DNA of 64,000 nt. It comes from Saxidomus purpurata. Taxonomy: Eukaryota; Mollusca; Bivalvia; Venerida; Veneridae. The position numbers and the translations under genes were made by a program. Below the pieces are notes generated by a model that saw nothing but the letters and a program-made list of their open reading frames with translations, had not been told where the DNA came from and searched no databases. The DNA lies in contig JAFMSR010000009.1 in NCBI GenBank assembly GCA_022818135.1, positions 18,061,911-18,125,910 of the forward strand. The letters run 5' to 3'. Every line of letters starts with the position of its first letter. The stretch's first letter is position 1. Shown here piece by piece: positions 12,975-26,161 of this stretch.

Positions 12975-15900
12975 TCTTTATTTCCTCCACATCAGGGAGA
13001 GCACAATAAACACATATACAGAACAAAACATTAAACATACAAAACATTATATATACATTACATATATTACTTCATCACATACATATACAATACCAGAACA
13101 GACGCACTGACATACCAGTACAGGTACGATGACAGAATGTGTTCTTACAATAACACAAACGAAATCAAACGCTTACAAGTACATGTACACTGACAAAAAA
13201 TAATAAGGTAATAAATCAGAATAAAGTAGAATATAATTCTCTCTATCGTCTCCTTACATTGTTTGCTGGAGGCTATAGTTCGAGCAAGGAAACTCAGGCA
13301 GAAAGAACTTTAACAGGATAATAAGAGCATTCATACAGTTCCAGTCTACTAACTAAGACTAAAATACCTGTTGACGACCACTTGATCGGCTTTTTTGACG
13401 TGCCTAAATCATAATCAACATGTAATTCTGCCGACGACTAATGTTTCGTCATTTTCGACCAGTGTGAATCGTAACCAACATGTAAAATAATAAGTAAGTA
13501 CAATGTAAGTCTAAACTACCCTATCGATGACTACTTTGTCGGCATTATTGACTATTTTATGCCTTAATTTTCATGCTAAATAAATGTTAACTAAAATGTC
13601 TAAACAACCCGGCTGACGATCCGAGTCTCGGCATTTTCGACGAGACTGAATCATAATCTGCATATTAATGAATGTAAAGTAAACAAGTCTTAACTATTCT
13701 GCTGATCACCCTATGTTTTGGGCATTTTCGACCACTGTAAATCATAATTACCATGTTATATCATCAGTTAGTTAGTCAGTCTAAAACCAGTATTGACCAT
13801 TTTGTGCATTTAAAATTTTCATGCTAAACAAATGTTAACTGAAAACGTCTAAACTACCATCTGTGTCTCGGCATTTTCGACAGACACAATATAATCAGCA
13901 TGTTAATTAACTGTAAAGTAAATTTGTCGAACTACCCTGCCGACGACTAGTGCGACAGCATTTTCGACCAGTATAAATAAAAATCAGCATGTTCATAAAA
14001 TGTACAGTAAGTTTATCTAAACTGCACTGCCGACGACTAGTGAGACGGCATTTTCCTGCAGTATGAACCAACACCAGCATGTTCATTGAATGTATAGTAA
14101 AGTCTAAACTACATTGCCGACGACTAAATGAGGCGGCATTTTGGACCAGTATGAATCAAAATCGGCATGTTAAGTTAATCTAAACTACCCTGTTGACAAC
14201 AAATGCGACGTCAACTTTTTCAACTACTACGAGTCCTAATCAACAAGTTCAAGTCTAAACTAAACTTGACTGTTTTTTCTCGACTAGATAAGATCATAAC
14301 CAGTGTGTTCAACAAATTTAAAATAAGTGTGTCTACATCTTAAACCAGTGTGAATTTTAATCAGCATGTTAAATAGATGTAATATAATAATAAAAATCCT
14401 TAACTTCACTGCCGACGACTAGTGTGTCGGCCTTAATCATTTGGTATGGTCAACCTGTTCAATCGATGAAAAGTAAATACAATGTACATATATGTCTAGG
14501 TAACCCTGCCGACGACTAGAGAGGCGGCTTTTTTACCAGTATGGTTTATGATATATAAGTACACAATTCTTAACTATCCTGCTGACGAGTAGTGTGTCAG
14601 CATATCAGCATGTTCTATAAATGTAAAAAGTAAATAAGTCTGAATTATTCTGCCGACAATTAGTGTGTCGGCATTTCGACCAGCAGGTATCTTTATCAGC
14701 TTGCCCAATAAGTAAAAAGTAAATAAGTATAGTACAGTGTGAATCGTATTTAGCATGTAAAATAATAAGTAAGCAAGTCTAAACTACACTATCGGTGACC
14801 AGTTTGTCGGCATTATTGACTATTTTATGCCTTAATCTTCATGCTAAATAAATGTTAACTAAAAAGTCTAAACAACCCGGCTGACGATCCGAGTCTCGGC
14901 ATTTTCGACGAGAATGAATCATAATCTGCATATTAATGAATGTAAAGTAAACAAGTCTTAACTATTCTGCTAATCACCCTATGTTTTGGGCATTTTCGAC
15001 CACTGTAAATCATAATTACCATGTTATATCATCAGTTAGTTAGTCAGTCTAAAACCAGTATTGACCATTTTGTGCATTTAAAATTTTCATGCTAAACAAA
15101 TGTTAACTGAAAACGTCTAAACTACCCTCAGTGTCTCAGCATTTCCGACAGGCACAATATAATCAGCATGTTCATTAAATGTAAAGTAAATGTGTCGAAC
15201 TACCCTGCCGACGACTAGTGCGACAGCATTTTCGACCAGTATAAATAAAAATCAGCATGTTCACAAAATGTACCGTAAATTTATCTAAACTGCACTGCCG
15301 ACGACTAGTGAGACGGCATTTTCATGCAGTATGAACCAACACCAGCATGTTCATTGAATGTACAGTAAAGTCTAAACTACACTGCCGACGACTAAATGAG
15401 GCGGCATTTTGAACCAGTATGGAACAAAATCGGTATGTTAAGTTAATCTAAACTACCCTGTTGACGACAAATGCGACGTCAACTTTTTCAACTACTGCGA
15501 GTCCTAATCAACAAGTACAAGTCTAAACTAAACTTTACTGTTTTTTCTCGACTAGGTAAGATCATAACCAGTGTTCAACAAATTTAAAATAAGTGTGTCT
15601 ACATCTTAAACCAGTGTGAATTTTAATCAGCATGTTAAATAGATGTAATATAATAATAAAAAACCTTAACTACCCTGCCGACGACTAGTGTGTCGGCCTT
15701 AATCATTTGGTATGGTCAACCTGTTCAATCGATGAAAAGTAAAATACATATGTACATGTATGTCTAGGTAACCCTGCCGACGACTAGAGAGGCGGCTTTT
15801 TTTACCAGTATGGTTTATGATATATAAGTACAAAATTCTTAACTACCCTGCTGACGAGTAGTGTGTCAGCATATCAGCATGTTCTATAAATGTAAAAAGT

Positions 15901-18310
15901 AAATATGTCTAAATTATTCTGCCGACGACTAGTGCGACGGCATTTTCGATCAAGATGAATCAAAATCAGCATTTTCATAAACCGTTAAGTAAATAGTTCA
16001 AACTACACTGCCAACGACTAGTGAGACGGCATTTTCGACCAGCATGAATCAAAATCAGCATGTTCAATAAATGTACAATATATTTGTCTATACTTCACTG
16101 CCGACGACTAGTAAGACGGTAATTTTCCAAATGTATGAACCCAAACCAGCATGTTCATTTTATATACAGAAAATTTGTCTAAACTCCACTGCCGACGACT
16201 AATGAAGCGGCATTTTCGGCCAGTATGAATCAAAATCGGCATGTAAAGTTAGTCTAAACACCTTGCCGACGACAAGTACGTCAAATTTATGACTACTTTG
16301 AGTCATGATCAGCATGTTCAAGTTAAGAAAAGTAAACAAGTCTAAACTAAACCGCTTTGTAGGCTTTTTCGACCAGGTAAGATCATTACCACTGTGTTCA
16401 ACAAATTTAAAATATGTGTGTCGTAGATAAAAATAAAAAGTCTTAACTACCCTGCCGACGACTAGCGTGTCAGCCTTTACCATTTGGTATGGTCAGTCTG
16501 TTCAATAAGTAAAAAAGAATTGCATGTATGTCTAAGTAACCCTGCCGACGACTAGTGAGACGGCCCTTGTGCCAAGTATGGAGTATGGTATGTTAGTAAA
16601 CAAGTCTAAACTACTATGTTGACGAGAAGGGTGTCAGCATATCATCATGTTCTATAAGTGTAAAGTAAATATGTCTTATTCTATTCTTATGTCTATAACT
16701 ATTCTGCCGACAATTTGTGTGCCGACATTTTCGACTAACAGGTATCTTTATCAACTTGTTCAATAAGTAAAGTGTAAATAAGTATAAGGTACGTCGGCAT
16801 TTTCGACGAAACTTTATCATAATAAGCATCAACTACATATATTCTGCCGATGACCAGCATGTCGGCATTTTTCAAACAGTGTGCTGGCATTTTCGACCAG
16901 TTTGTATCATCATCATCAAGTAAGTTAGTCTAAGCTACGACAAGTACGTCAAGCTTTCGACTACTGTAAGTCATACTTAGCATGCACATTTAAAGTAAAC
17001 AAGTCTAAACTAAACTTTGCTGTTTTTTTCTCGACTAGGCAAGATCGTATTAGCCAGTGTGTTCAACATACATTGTATCTAAAATAAGTGTGTCGACATT
17101 TCAAATAAGTGTGAAACTTAATCAGCATGCTTAAAAGATGTAATATAAAAGTCTTAACTACACAGCCGACGACTTGTTTGTCGGCCTTTATCATTTGATA
17201 TGGTCAGTCTGTTCAATAAATGAAAAATAAATACATGTACATGATTGTCTAAGTAACCCTGCAAACGACTAGTGAGACGTATGAATTATGATATGTTAGT
17301 AAACAGTTCTAAACTGCCATGCCGACGATTAGTGTGTCAGAATATCATCATGTTCTACAAATCGAAGGTAAATATGTTTAAACTTCTGCCGACATTTAGT
17401 ATGTCGGCATTTTCGACCAGTATGTATCTTTATCAGCATGCTAAATAAATAAATAGTATGTAAGTCTAAGGTGCTTTTTGACGAAACTTACTCATTACCG
17501 GCATGATAAAAGATGTTCTAGGTAAACCATTCTTAACTACATATATAGCATGTATTTAGGATGTAAATCAGCATGATTGTATAAATACTAACTAAATAGT
17601 CTAAATATTTGACATTTATAATCAGCATGTTTATCACATGTAAAATGAATTAATATAAGCTACCCTGCCGAAGACTAGTGTGTCGGCCTTTTTTCGACTG
17701 GTATGGTAAATCTGTTCAATACATGAAAAGTAAAAACAAAAGCAAATCTAAATTACCTCACCGACGACTAGTAGTATACAAGTCTAAACTACCCTGCCGA
17801 CGAGTAGTGAGTCGGCATATCAGCATGTTCTATAAATATTAAGTAACAAGTCTAAACTACTCTGCCGACAATTACTGTGCCGGAATTTTTTTACCAGTAC
17901 ATGCATGTATCTTTTACAGCGTGTTGAATATATCTACAGTTCTAACAGAGCAGTGTATCAATATTTCCGACCAGTATGAATCATAATCAGCACGTTTAAA
18001 AGATGTAAAGTACATGTATATAATTCTAACTTACTATGACGACGATAAGTGTGTCGGCATTTTTGACAAGTATATATCATTATTAGCATGTTTAAGAAAT
18101 GCAAAGTAAATAAGTCTAAAATATCTTGCCAGCCACTTTCGACTAGTGTGTATCATAATAAACATTTATAACAAGTGTCTCGGCCTTTCCTGCTAGTGTT
18201 ATTTGTGAATAAGCACTTACATGTCCATATAAAAGAAAGAACTAGTGGGTCATTTTTTTTCGACGCGTGTGGGTCATTATCAGTATGCTCGATAAATGTG
18301 TAAATAACTA
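12690..18310. repeat. satellite array (about 110-bp unit) with a 1.27-kb higher-order repeat
   Basis: Dozens of copies share TAAACTACCCTGCCGACGAC, then TAGTG, a GTCGGCATTTTCGACCAGT block, and an AATCATAATCAGCATGTT block. In many copies GCCGAC and GTCGGC flank an ACTAGT, so the unit can form a hairpin with 6-bp arms. Blocks from about 13540 to 14600 recur at a constant offset of about 1269 bases (for example CATTATTGACTATTTTATGC at 13542 and 14811), showing a higher-order duplication. A third, more diverged block follows to about 17000. The unit resembles the donor-side half of the exon-like repeats on either side. Confidence 0.85.
12918..13350. mobile_element. (TAGA)n tract plus foreign insert inside the satellite
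   Basis: A perfect (TAGA)n run of about 13 units (12921-12974) is followed by roughly 370 bases unrelated to the satellite, beginning ATCTTTATTTCCTCCACATC. Satellite units resume after about 13360. This looks like an inserted retroelement-type tail or other repeat; no terminal features allow classification. Confidence 0.5.
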
Positions 18311-18329
18311 AGTTTAACTAACCTGCTGT

Positions 18330-18885
18330 TGTCAAGGGACTGAAGGCAGTCTACTTTTTCCATCAATGTAGACTATGATAAGCGGCGAGATGGGAACTGC
18401 AAATCTGCCGTAAGCTTTATAGACAAATATTCTGCAATTGAAAACATGTTACTATCTGATTACAGTACCTCCTTACAGTTTTTGACAATTGTTTATTTCA
18501 TATTCGGGTCGAAAATATTTTATCTAATCTACAGAATGTCCACTGGTACATGTACAAACAGCCGAGCCTGAAAACAACCAAGAACAAAATTGGTCACCTA
18601 ATCTTTACCCAATCTTTTGTGTTTGTGATGTACATTTGTATGTTGGCCATAATCGACAAGCAATTTCAGCGTGGAACATATTCAATTGATACAATCAATG
18701 TAAGATAAACAAGCATAACTTACACATGTAGTTAAAAGGTATTTGAGACTGTATTTGTGACAAGTGTAGATCATGATCGATATTGCACCTCTGTGTGGTC
18801 AGATGACAATCCAATGAATCAACGCTTCCATTCTGACATTAGCTTTGTACTAGAATAGTGTGTACCTATAAATATATTTAATTAC
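18330..18885 (-). repeat. outlying copies of the exon-like repeat
   Basis: Two copies lie beyond the satellite. The one at 18755-18870 has the minus-strand TTTATAG/GTACAC junction near 18866 and the GATCATGATCTACACT core. The one near 18340-18440 keeps the TAGACTATGATAAGC core and the TATTCTGCAATTG edge but no clear acceptor. Confidence 0.5.
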
Positions 18886-18889
18886 AGGG

Positions 18890-21320
18890 AGACAGGAATA
18901 GTAAAATGCAACATACATGAGAGTAAAAGTGATTTCACATGGAAACATTCGGGAACACATAAAAAAACTCGAATTAAAACTAGTTTGATTATAACTTTAA
19001 CTGCAAATCCTTTATTATTGAATGCATTTATAACAAATACTTGCAACGTTACACAAGTACTTTAACGACAGATGGGTAAAAACCAAAATAGCGAATTTAT
19101 CTGAAGATTGTTTCTTTAGTCACGTGACTTTCTAGTTTGACGATATCATTGTTTAAAGGCCCAATACAAATCCCCTGATGGGTATAACTTTTCATCAAGT
19201 ATTTACATATTGTATCTAATAATTGGCTAAAGTATGTTATAGCATTCAGAATTTGGCAAGACATGGACATGCAACTTAAGCGACTGTCTGGACTTGTTTT
19301 CAACAAAAAAGCAAAAATACCACCAAGGTCTTTTTAAGTTTCTATATATCTTTGTAAATTATTTTACAATGGTCGCTAGAATTTGAAAAAAATATGTCTT
19401 GCCAATCATCATGTTTTTATGACATATCTTAAAATATGTATTGACTTTTTTAAAAATCTGACACTTCTTTTTCGTTGATATTCTATCTTTAAAAATACAT
19501 GTATAGTAACGCAACAAATACAGTAAATGTAAACAACTGCAATACTTACAACAGAGAGACTCAAATTCCAGACACAAGGACAAGTCTTTTTCTCTCATTC
19601 GGTGATGACACATGTTTGTTGATGTGTGATTAAGCTCTGAGTTCATCTGTAGGAAACCTATAGAGAAACAGTTAACGTATTTATTTTTCTTTGAGTTTTA
19701 ACGCCAGTTTTAAAAGTACTTTAATTATGTTCGAGTTGCGGAGTAACCTTAATATTGTTCCTGGGAAGGACCAGTACTAGACTAATTCTCTACTTTATTA
19801 CATAATGAATAACGGGGTCTATCCCTTGAACCCAGGTAAAACATAAGTTAATTAGGAGCACAATTACAAGCAGCTCTTATTTCAAAGTTGTCTTACTGCC
19901 ATACTGGATGATTTATTTGTAAAAGTTCCTAAATCTTCTATTTATATCAGTACATACTAGGTGATTTCGGGATTTTATTGGGTTACAAGTAAGCAAAGTG
20001 GCATCGACAATCGTTACTGGTTTCGTTTTAATGCACAATTTGTAAAAAGTACACACTTTCCATGTTGATCAATCCTGTTAGTGAATACCCTTAGGTCAAT
20101 GCAGGTTCGGAGAATACATTCACAAAGGGTGTATTATTAAAAAACAATTCTTCCGATATTTACAGCCAAATAAATCTATGTAATCTGGTATATGAATAAA
20201 AGTTTTATTCCTATTCATTCCATAGTTGAGAGAATACCCAGTCATAAATGATTTTCCATCAATTTTGTATGGTAAATTGTTGTTTAGTATCCACTAATAA
20301 AAGAAACGATTGAGTGTAATTTATTTTATTTTAAATTTTTAAACTTTTTTTAATGTTTTAAGAGCTTTTCTTTGCCATAATTTTTCCGGTCATTTTGAAC
20401 AGTATTATAGCTTTAATTCATTAGTAAAATCTAAAAGGTTTTAGATCTAAACTATATCAATCAATTTCTGTTTATTATAAAAGATTTAAAATCATACAAT
20501 GTTAATAATCTTATTAACAGGTCAATTTTCCTCAATTTGCAAAAAAAACAACGCTGAAGTTTTTATTTTCAAGGAACATATAAAATTTAAACATTGTAGA
20601 ATAACAGAACGAGTTTTTTTGGCATTATGCAACTTTAACAAATAAGAATTTTAAACTATAACAATAAGATTACCTTACAACTTTCGATGTCCTTTCCCCT
20701 TGAGATTGTCCACGTGAATAAAAAGTCAAACAGGGGATCAAAGGTGTGACCTTATTGTTAATACTTAAAACTGCTCAGGGTCTTATATGGTATTGTATTT
20801 GTTCATTGTATTCTACCCAATGCTTCATGCATGGTGCACAATGACATCTACTCGGTAACCCCTAACGGATATTGTCGACTGGTATCACGGTATGAGGCGA
20901 CAAAAAGGGTAACGCATGAAAGAAAATAAACGAGAAGTCCGCAAAGTCTTGGTTAAACTCTTTATCCGTTAACTTACTTACAAAATGGAAGCGGAAACAA
21001 TAAATAAAAAAGTAAAATGGACAAAACTCTTTCGATATCATTTTATTCCTTGTCCAGGAAAGGCCTCAATTAGCAGGTCCACGGACGAGCCTTTTTTACG
21101 GAAATCGACGGGTAAATTGCTTTCAAATATACAACCGACTAAGCAAAAATAAAATCACTCTGATTTCTGCCAATGAGAAATCAACAGCAATTTACTTTAT
21201 TTCACAAAAAAGTCAGCTCTAGAACAAAACATGTAGCTTTGAGTAAACATAGACTTAATATGCCATAATAGCAGAAGCTATTTATTTATTGTGAAATCGA
21301 GGCTGTCAGAAACATTCGTA
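18890..21320. other. no gene seen
   Basis: AT-rich intergenic sequence with only short chance frames on both strands and no splice-flanked coding segment recognised. Confidence 0.4.
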
Positions 21321-21339
21321 AATAGCTAAAAATGAGCCT

Positions 21340-21690
21340 CTGGTATCTAAAACTAGGCTGCGATGGTACTGAAAAAACCAGTTATGATTGGTTCGAATCA
21401 CATCAGGGGCCCTGGGATTTCAAAACGCAAGCGTCCCATCCATGTAGATATGAACTGGTTAGAAACCTAGAGGTAGTTTTACGTGTATCGGTGCTATACA
21501 CTGGGCATGTAAAAGAACCAAGGGGGCTATTCGTAAAAGAGCTAGGGTCTGGTACATTGTACCCGGATTCCCTTGTATCTGCATCTATCTCTCTTCAACC
21601 TGCGCCTGTCAGGAGTCTTGGCAAGTTCACCAAGGGAGAAGTCCCAGGGTCGGCCGGGACTTATAAGCAATCAAAAGAAAAAAAGTTACA
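21340..21690 (+). mobile_element. dispersed SINE-like repeat, copy 1
   Basis: The stretch containing GTATCGGTGCTATACACTGG and AAGAGCTAGGGTCTGGTA, ending in CTGCGCCTGTCAG, recurs in diverged form at about 43100-43360. A 125-codon open frame over it is therefore repeat-derived. Confidence 0.6.
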
Positions 21691-22499
21691 GATTTGTAAT
21701 ACTTCTTGAGACTGTCTAACGTGGTTTTCGCATGGAATGGTCTAATGTACATTTTATGATAAGTTACAGTATTTATTTGACACCGGACGGGCGGGCAAAT
21801 TTAAGATAATCGGAGTGACAGGAATGCAGCTTATCCGTGGTACAAATGTACCGAAAAAAAGAGAAGATAAATTGGACGGGAGAGTAATGTAGAGCTCTAT
21901 TTACATACAGTCTTCAATATTTTATTTCTTCTCTACGTTTTTATCATGATTACAGTACTACATAATGCAAGTCCCTAAAACAAGATGGAATATAAATAAC
22001 GATGCGGGTTCTACCCGGATGTATATGAAACTGTATACAGTTTATAAGTGTACAAATCTTTTCTTTTTTTCAAGAAGTTATTCCAGCATTTATGATCTAC
22101 ATTATTCAGTCTAGTGCAAGCGTACAGTTGTTTTATCTACGAGTTGCCAAACGTACAGCAAGTAAAATGATTTTTTTTGTAGACGATGAACGACTGAATA
22201 TCAATTCTCGTTTGAATCATTTATGATCACCAAAACAGACACATTTCTATGCTAGAAGCAGAGGGTCAACTGCTTACAAGTTGTCATTTCTGAACTCTTG
22301 TAAAAGCAATGTTTACATTCGCATCCGTGAATGCGGTCAATACCTTCTCCATCTCGTTGTATTTCCTGTTTTAATTTGAGTAATCTGTGGGTGGAAGGTA
22401 GATGAGAGATAGGCCTCCAAACAGAATAAATGGTCGAAGGGATGAGGCACAAAATGCTTTGCACCAGCGTGCAAACCAAGCGACAAATGTTGCGCTCCA

Positions 22500-23180
22500 C
22501 TTCCGGAAGACCCCCTGTCCCCATGTGGTTTCGGGGTCCCGGGGTCACTTGATTTTGCTTATGCTTATAAAGGGAAGACTTTTCAAACATCCTCTTCTCC
22601 TAAACCACAAAGCATAGAAGTTAGATTTTTGGCATGTAGCATTGTGTAGTGGACCTCTGCGAAAATTGTTCAAATTGTGACCCTCGGCGAAAATTGCCCA
22701 CACCCGGATGGGTCTCTAGATTTTACATAAGGAAAAACTAAAAAAATCTTCCTGTCTAGAACCACAAGGCTCAGTGCTTAGATATTTAGAATGTAGCATT
22801 ATGTAGTGCAGCTCTACCAAGATTGTTCAAAATCATTACACCCCCTTCCACCGGTAAACACCCAGGGTGAACATAGGCTTATAAGGAATACGCGTCTTGT
22901 CTAGAACCACAAGGCCCAGAGCTTAGGTATTTGGAATGTAGCATTATATAGTGGAACTCTACCAAGATTGTTCAAATTATTACACCCCCTTCACAACGGT
23001 GAAAATTGACCACGCGAGAGGGGTCTCTCGGGTTTACATAGGCTTATAGGGGAAAAACTTTAAAAAAAGTCTTGTCTAGAAACACAAGGCTCAGAACTTA
23101 GATATTTGGAATGTAGCATTATGTACTTGACATCTGCGAAGATTGTTCAAATCAGGACCCCAGTGAAATTGACCGTATCT
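22500..23180. repeat. tandem repeat of about 145-175 bp, four copies
   Basis: Four units each contain ACCACAAGGCTCAGAGCTTAG, then TTTGGAATGTAGCATTATGT, then GATTGTTCAAAT and a GGTCTCT/TTTACATAGGCTTATA block. The markers start near 22601, 22760, 22906 and 23081. A single copy of the same family lies at 63760-63960. Confidence 0.8.
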
Positions 23181-23453
23181 GTGATGCAATTGTTGTCTTG
23201 GTATTATAGCCAATGGTAGCCAGGTGAGCAATATATAACCATTTTGGCTCTCTTATTTCAGTTCCTGTCTCTCAATCAATGATTAATACTAAGAGCACAG
23301 ATTCGTCGTGATTAGAAGCCGTAACAGGTGGACACAGACGGGCAGGGAAGGGGCCGATCGCAGAAATCAGCACTTTCCAAAATGCAGTCGTGTCAATGGT
23401 AAAAATAAATAGAGAACACTATATAACAAAGTCTGATTACTTATGCACTTCGC

Positions 23454-23459
23454 TTTATT
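23454..23459 (-). terminator. candidate polyadenylation signal of the shell gene
   Basis: AATAAA on the minus strand, about 280 bases past the stop codon at 23739. It is the first such hexamer I see downstream, giving a 3' UTR of roughly 300 bases. The cleavage site itself is not visible. Confidence 0.45.
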
Positions 23460-23738
23460 TGTACTGAAAATGATACAAAAAATATATTTACATATGCAAT
23501 ATATTTTACAAGTTTGTTGTAAAACTGGATGGAAAGTATGAATACTTTATAAATAAATAAACAAAGCAACAAGCATGCTCTCTATTGTCTGTAATATTCT
23601 CCACACAAACTTCTCTTATTCTGAGAATAAATGAATTTTCTTTAGTTAATTAAAGCTATATTCAGCTGCTGGCTTTCCCACGGCGCATGCGGAATATGTT
23701 GTAATTAATTCTATGCACTCTACGTCACAGGATATTTT

Positions 23739-23879
23739 CTACAGAACTATCCTGTCTCTTAGCTCCTCTATAGCTGGGGTCAAACATTTGTACACACTCA
23801 ACTGAAAGTACAGAAAGGGCATGTTTTAGAATAAGGAAAATATGAGCCGATCATCCATTTTAGGAGGTTCGAATAAACA

Positions 23880-23916
<37 letters not shown>

Positions 23917-26161
23917 GGGATGATAAAGATGGAGATGACGATGATGATGATGTGAAAGTACAGAAAAGGCATGTGTTAGAATATAGAAAATACGAGTTTA
24001 TCATCCATTATAGGAGGTTCGAATAAATAGATAATGATGACGATGATGATGATGATGATGATGAAGTTATTAAAGTACAGAGAGGGCATGTGTTGAAATA
24101 AGGAAAATACGAGTCGATTATCCATTTCAGGAGGTTCATTTAACAGATGATGATGATGATGATGATGATGAAAATTATGATGGTAATGATGATGATGATG
24201 ACGTTATTAAAGTACAGAGAGGCCATGTGTTGGAATAAGGAGAATATAAGCTGGTAATCCTTTTCAGCAGGTTTAAATTAACAGGCGATGAAGAAGAAGA
24301 AGATGACAATGATGATAATGATGATGATGATGATGACCATCTTCGCCTATTTTTTGTACATGGTAATTATAGTTCATACGAAAGTTACTGTAAATGCCAG
24401 CGATGCTTCTTGTTCATAATAGATCGTGGCGTCTTATTTATGTAGTGATTTGTTAATTACATTGTTTTGATTGATATGACAACCCTTAGCAGAATTATAC
24501 GAGTAATGGTGAATTAGATACATACGTCATCTATTTCACCATGGAAGCTGGCAAAACCTTGACAGGAACCAACAAGCAGACCTGCCTGTCTTCTTTCAAT
24601 ATTTCCTGAAATTACACACATACAGATAACATTTTCGATCTAAAAATGATATTCTGGATGAGCTCATTTGTGTTAAAAAATAATATTATGGTAGAATGCA
24701 TTATTTATAGTATTAGTGTTCAAAATCATATTCTAGAAGAGCACTTTACTAACAGCGTTTTAAAAATCATATTCTAGAAGAGCACTTTACTAACAGCGTT
24801 TTAAAAATCATATTCTAGAAGAGCACTTTACTAACAGCGTTTTAAACTCATATTCTGGAAGAGCGCGTTATAGCAGTGCTTGTGTTCAAAAACATATTCT
24901 GGAAGAGCACATTATTAACAGTGTTTGTGTTCAAAAGAATAGTCTTTTTATAATGAGGGATTTATACCTTGTAAATTGACGGAAGCTTTGTGGACCCCCT
25001 TCCAGTTCTCGACTACCCCCGTCATTGATCTGCCATCGTAAATCAATGTGACGTCATTCCAACCTTCAACCTGGAGGAAAGATTTGATTAGTGTGATCCA
25101 ATTAAAAAATACAGGTAACAAGTTTAATAATTATTATGATATAATTTTGTTGATATAAGTGTAAATCATGTTTCAAAATGTCCCCGTTTAAGACTTGTTT
25201 TAAATATGGGGAAATGTGTAAGTGGTCGGGATGCTCAGTTAGTAGAGCATTCGCCATGTTAACAAAGAATATCGGGTTCGAGTCCCGGTCAGGTTGTACG
25301 TTTTTCACGGCCTGCGACAAAGACTTACTAAATTAACAGTCACATTCTTTTTTGCAAATTAACGTCCCTAAACTAGTTCTTAATGTGAGTAAGCAAACGG
25401 TTAACCACTTTACATATAAGGTGCTTCCGTGGTGGGACTCCAGCTTAAAAAGTGGAGTCCACTAGGCCGAGGGAAACAATCGTAATCCACGACAGATAAA
25501 AAAGAATTTGATGTATCAATCTTACTTTAATCATGCGTTTTGCAAAATATTTTATATTAGTATGAACAGAAAAAGTTACCACTACTAGTCCAATGTCCAC
25601 TATCCTCGTTGATTTGAGATTTTATTGAAACCTCAAAATTCTAAATATAAGATAATAAGGACCACACGAGCTTTTCAAAAACTTGGGTATAATAAAAAGA
25701 ACACGTCAACATATACTATGTTGCAAAAGAAAGTGTGCACTTGGGCCTTTTGTTGATTTTATATATTATTTTTACCAGAAATATACGATATTTGGTTTCA
25801 AAATTTAGAGCAATGTATGCTCAATTTCACGGGCATTGATAGCACATTCAACCGACAGTAAATAGTGTATAAATTTGAGACCGATACGTTTATCGAAATT
25901 GAGATATTTAAAAAAAAAGAAGTGCACACTTTCTTTTGCAACTGAGTATATTAGTGGTTTGTTGAATATTCCTCTAGTGAGATACTTACCGCAGGTACAG
26001 ATATAACGGCTGGATCATTGTTGTATGTTTTCAGCGCAAACTGAACATCTGCGTTGTTAGCTACGACCATAATAGATGGTCCTTGGCCATCTTGACCTTG
26101 ACAATTCGTCACTAACGCTTGGTAGTTCTGTTTATTGATAGCTCTCTTTGCACGTGTAGAT
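23739..26161 (-). CDS. exons 32-35: RAKR site and second part of the LamG-like fold, stop
   Basis: Exons 25990-26161, 24968-25070, 24526-24605 and 23739-23801 join with phases 2-0, 0-1, 1-0 and 0-stop; residues 2067-2205. The segment opens with [11 protein letters not shown], a furin-type R-x-K-R site. Then come [44 protein letters not shown] and FHGEIDDLSVYKC, the closing strands of a LamG domain with its terminal cysteine, and 14 tail residues. The last exon was found by completing IDD with LSVYKC after a TTTCAG acceptor. Confidence 0.82.

Noticed and set aside
12690..18310. Regularly spaced repeats as a CRISPR array
   Set aside because: Units are about 110 bp, degenerate and contiguous without unique spacers, in eukaryotic intron-bearing DNA; a satellite.
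21332..21709. 125-codon plus-strand open frame
   Set aside because: Lies over a dispersed repeat that recurs at 43.1-43.4 kb with a broken frame.
23760..23785. Alternative acceptors for the last exon (CCCCAG or GAGGAG), giving shorter C-termini
   Set aside because: The upstream TTTCAG acceptor at 23802-23803 gives LSVYKC, which matches the expected end of a LamG domain.
25205..25320. Possible functional tRNA gene
   Set aside because: Good A and B boxes but no paired acceptor stem; SINE-like instead.
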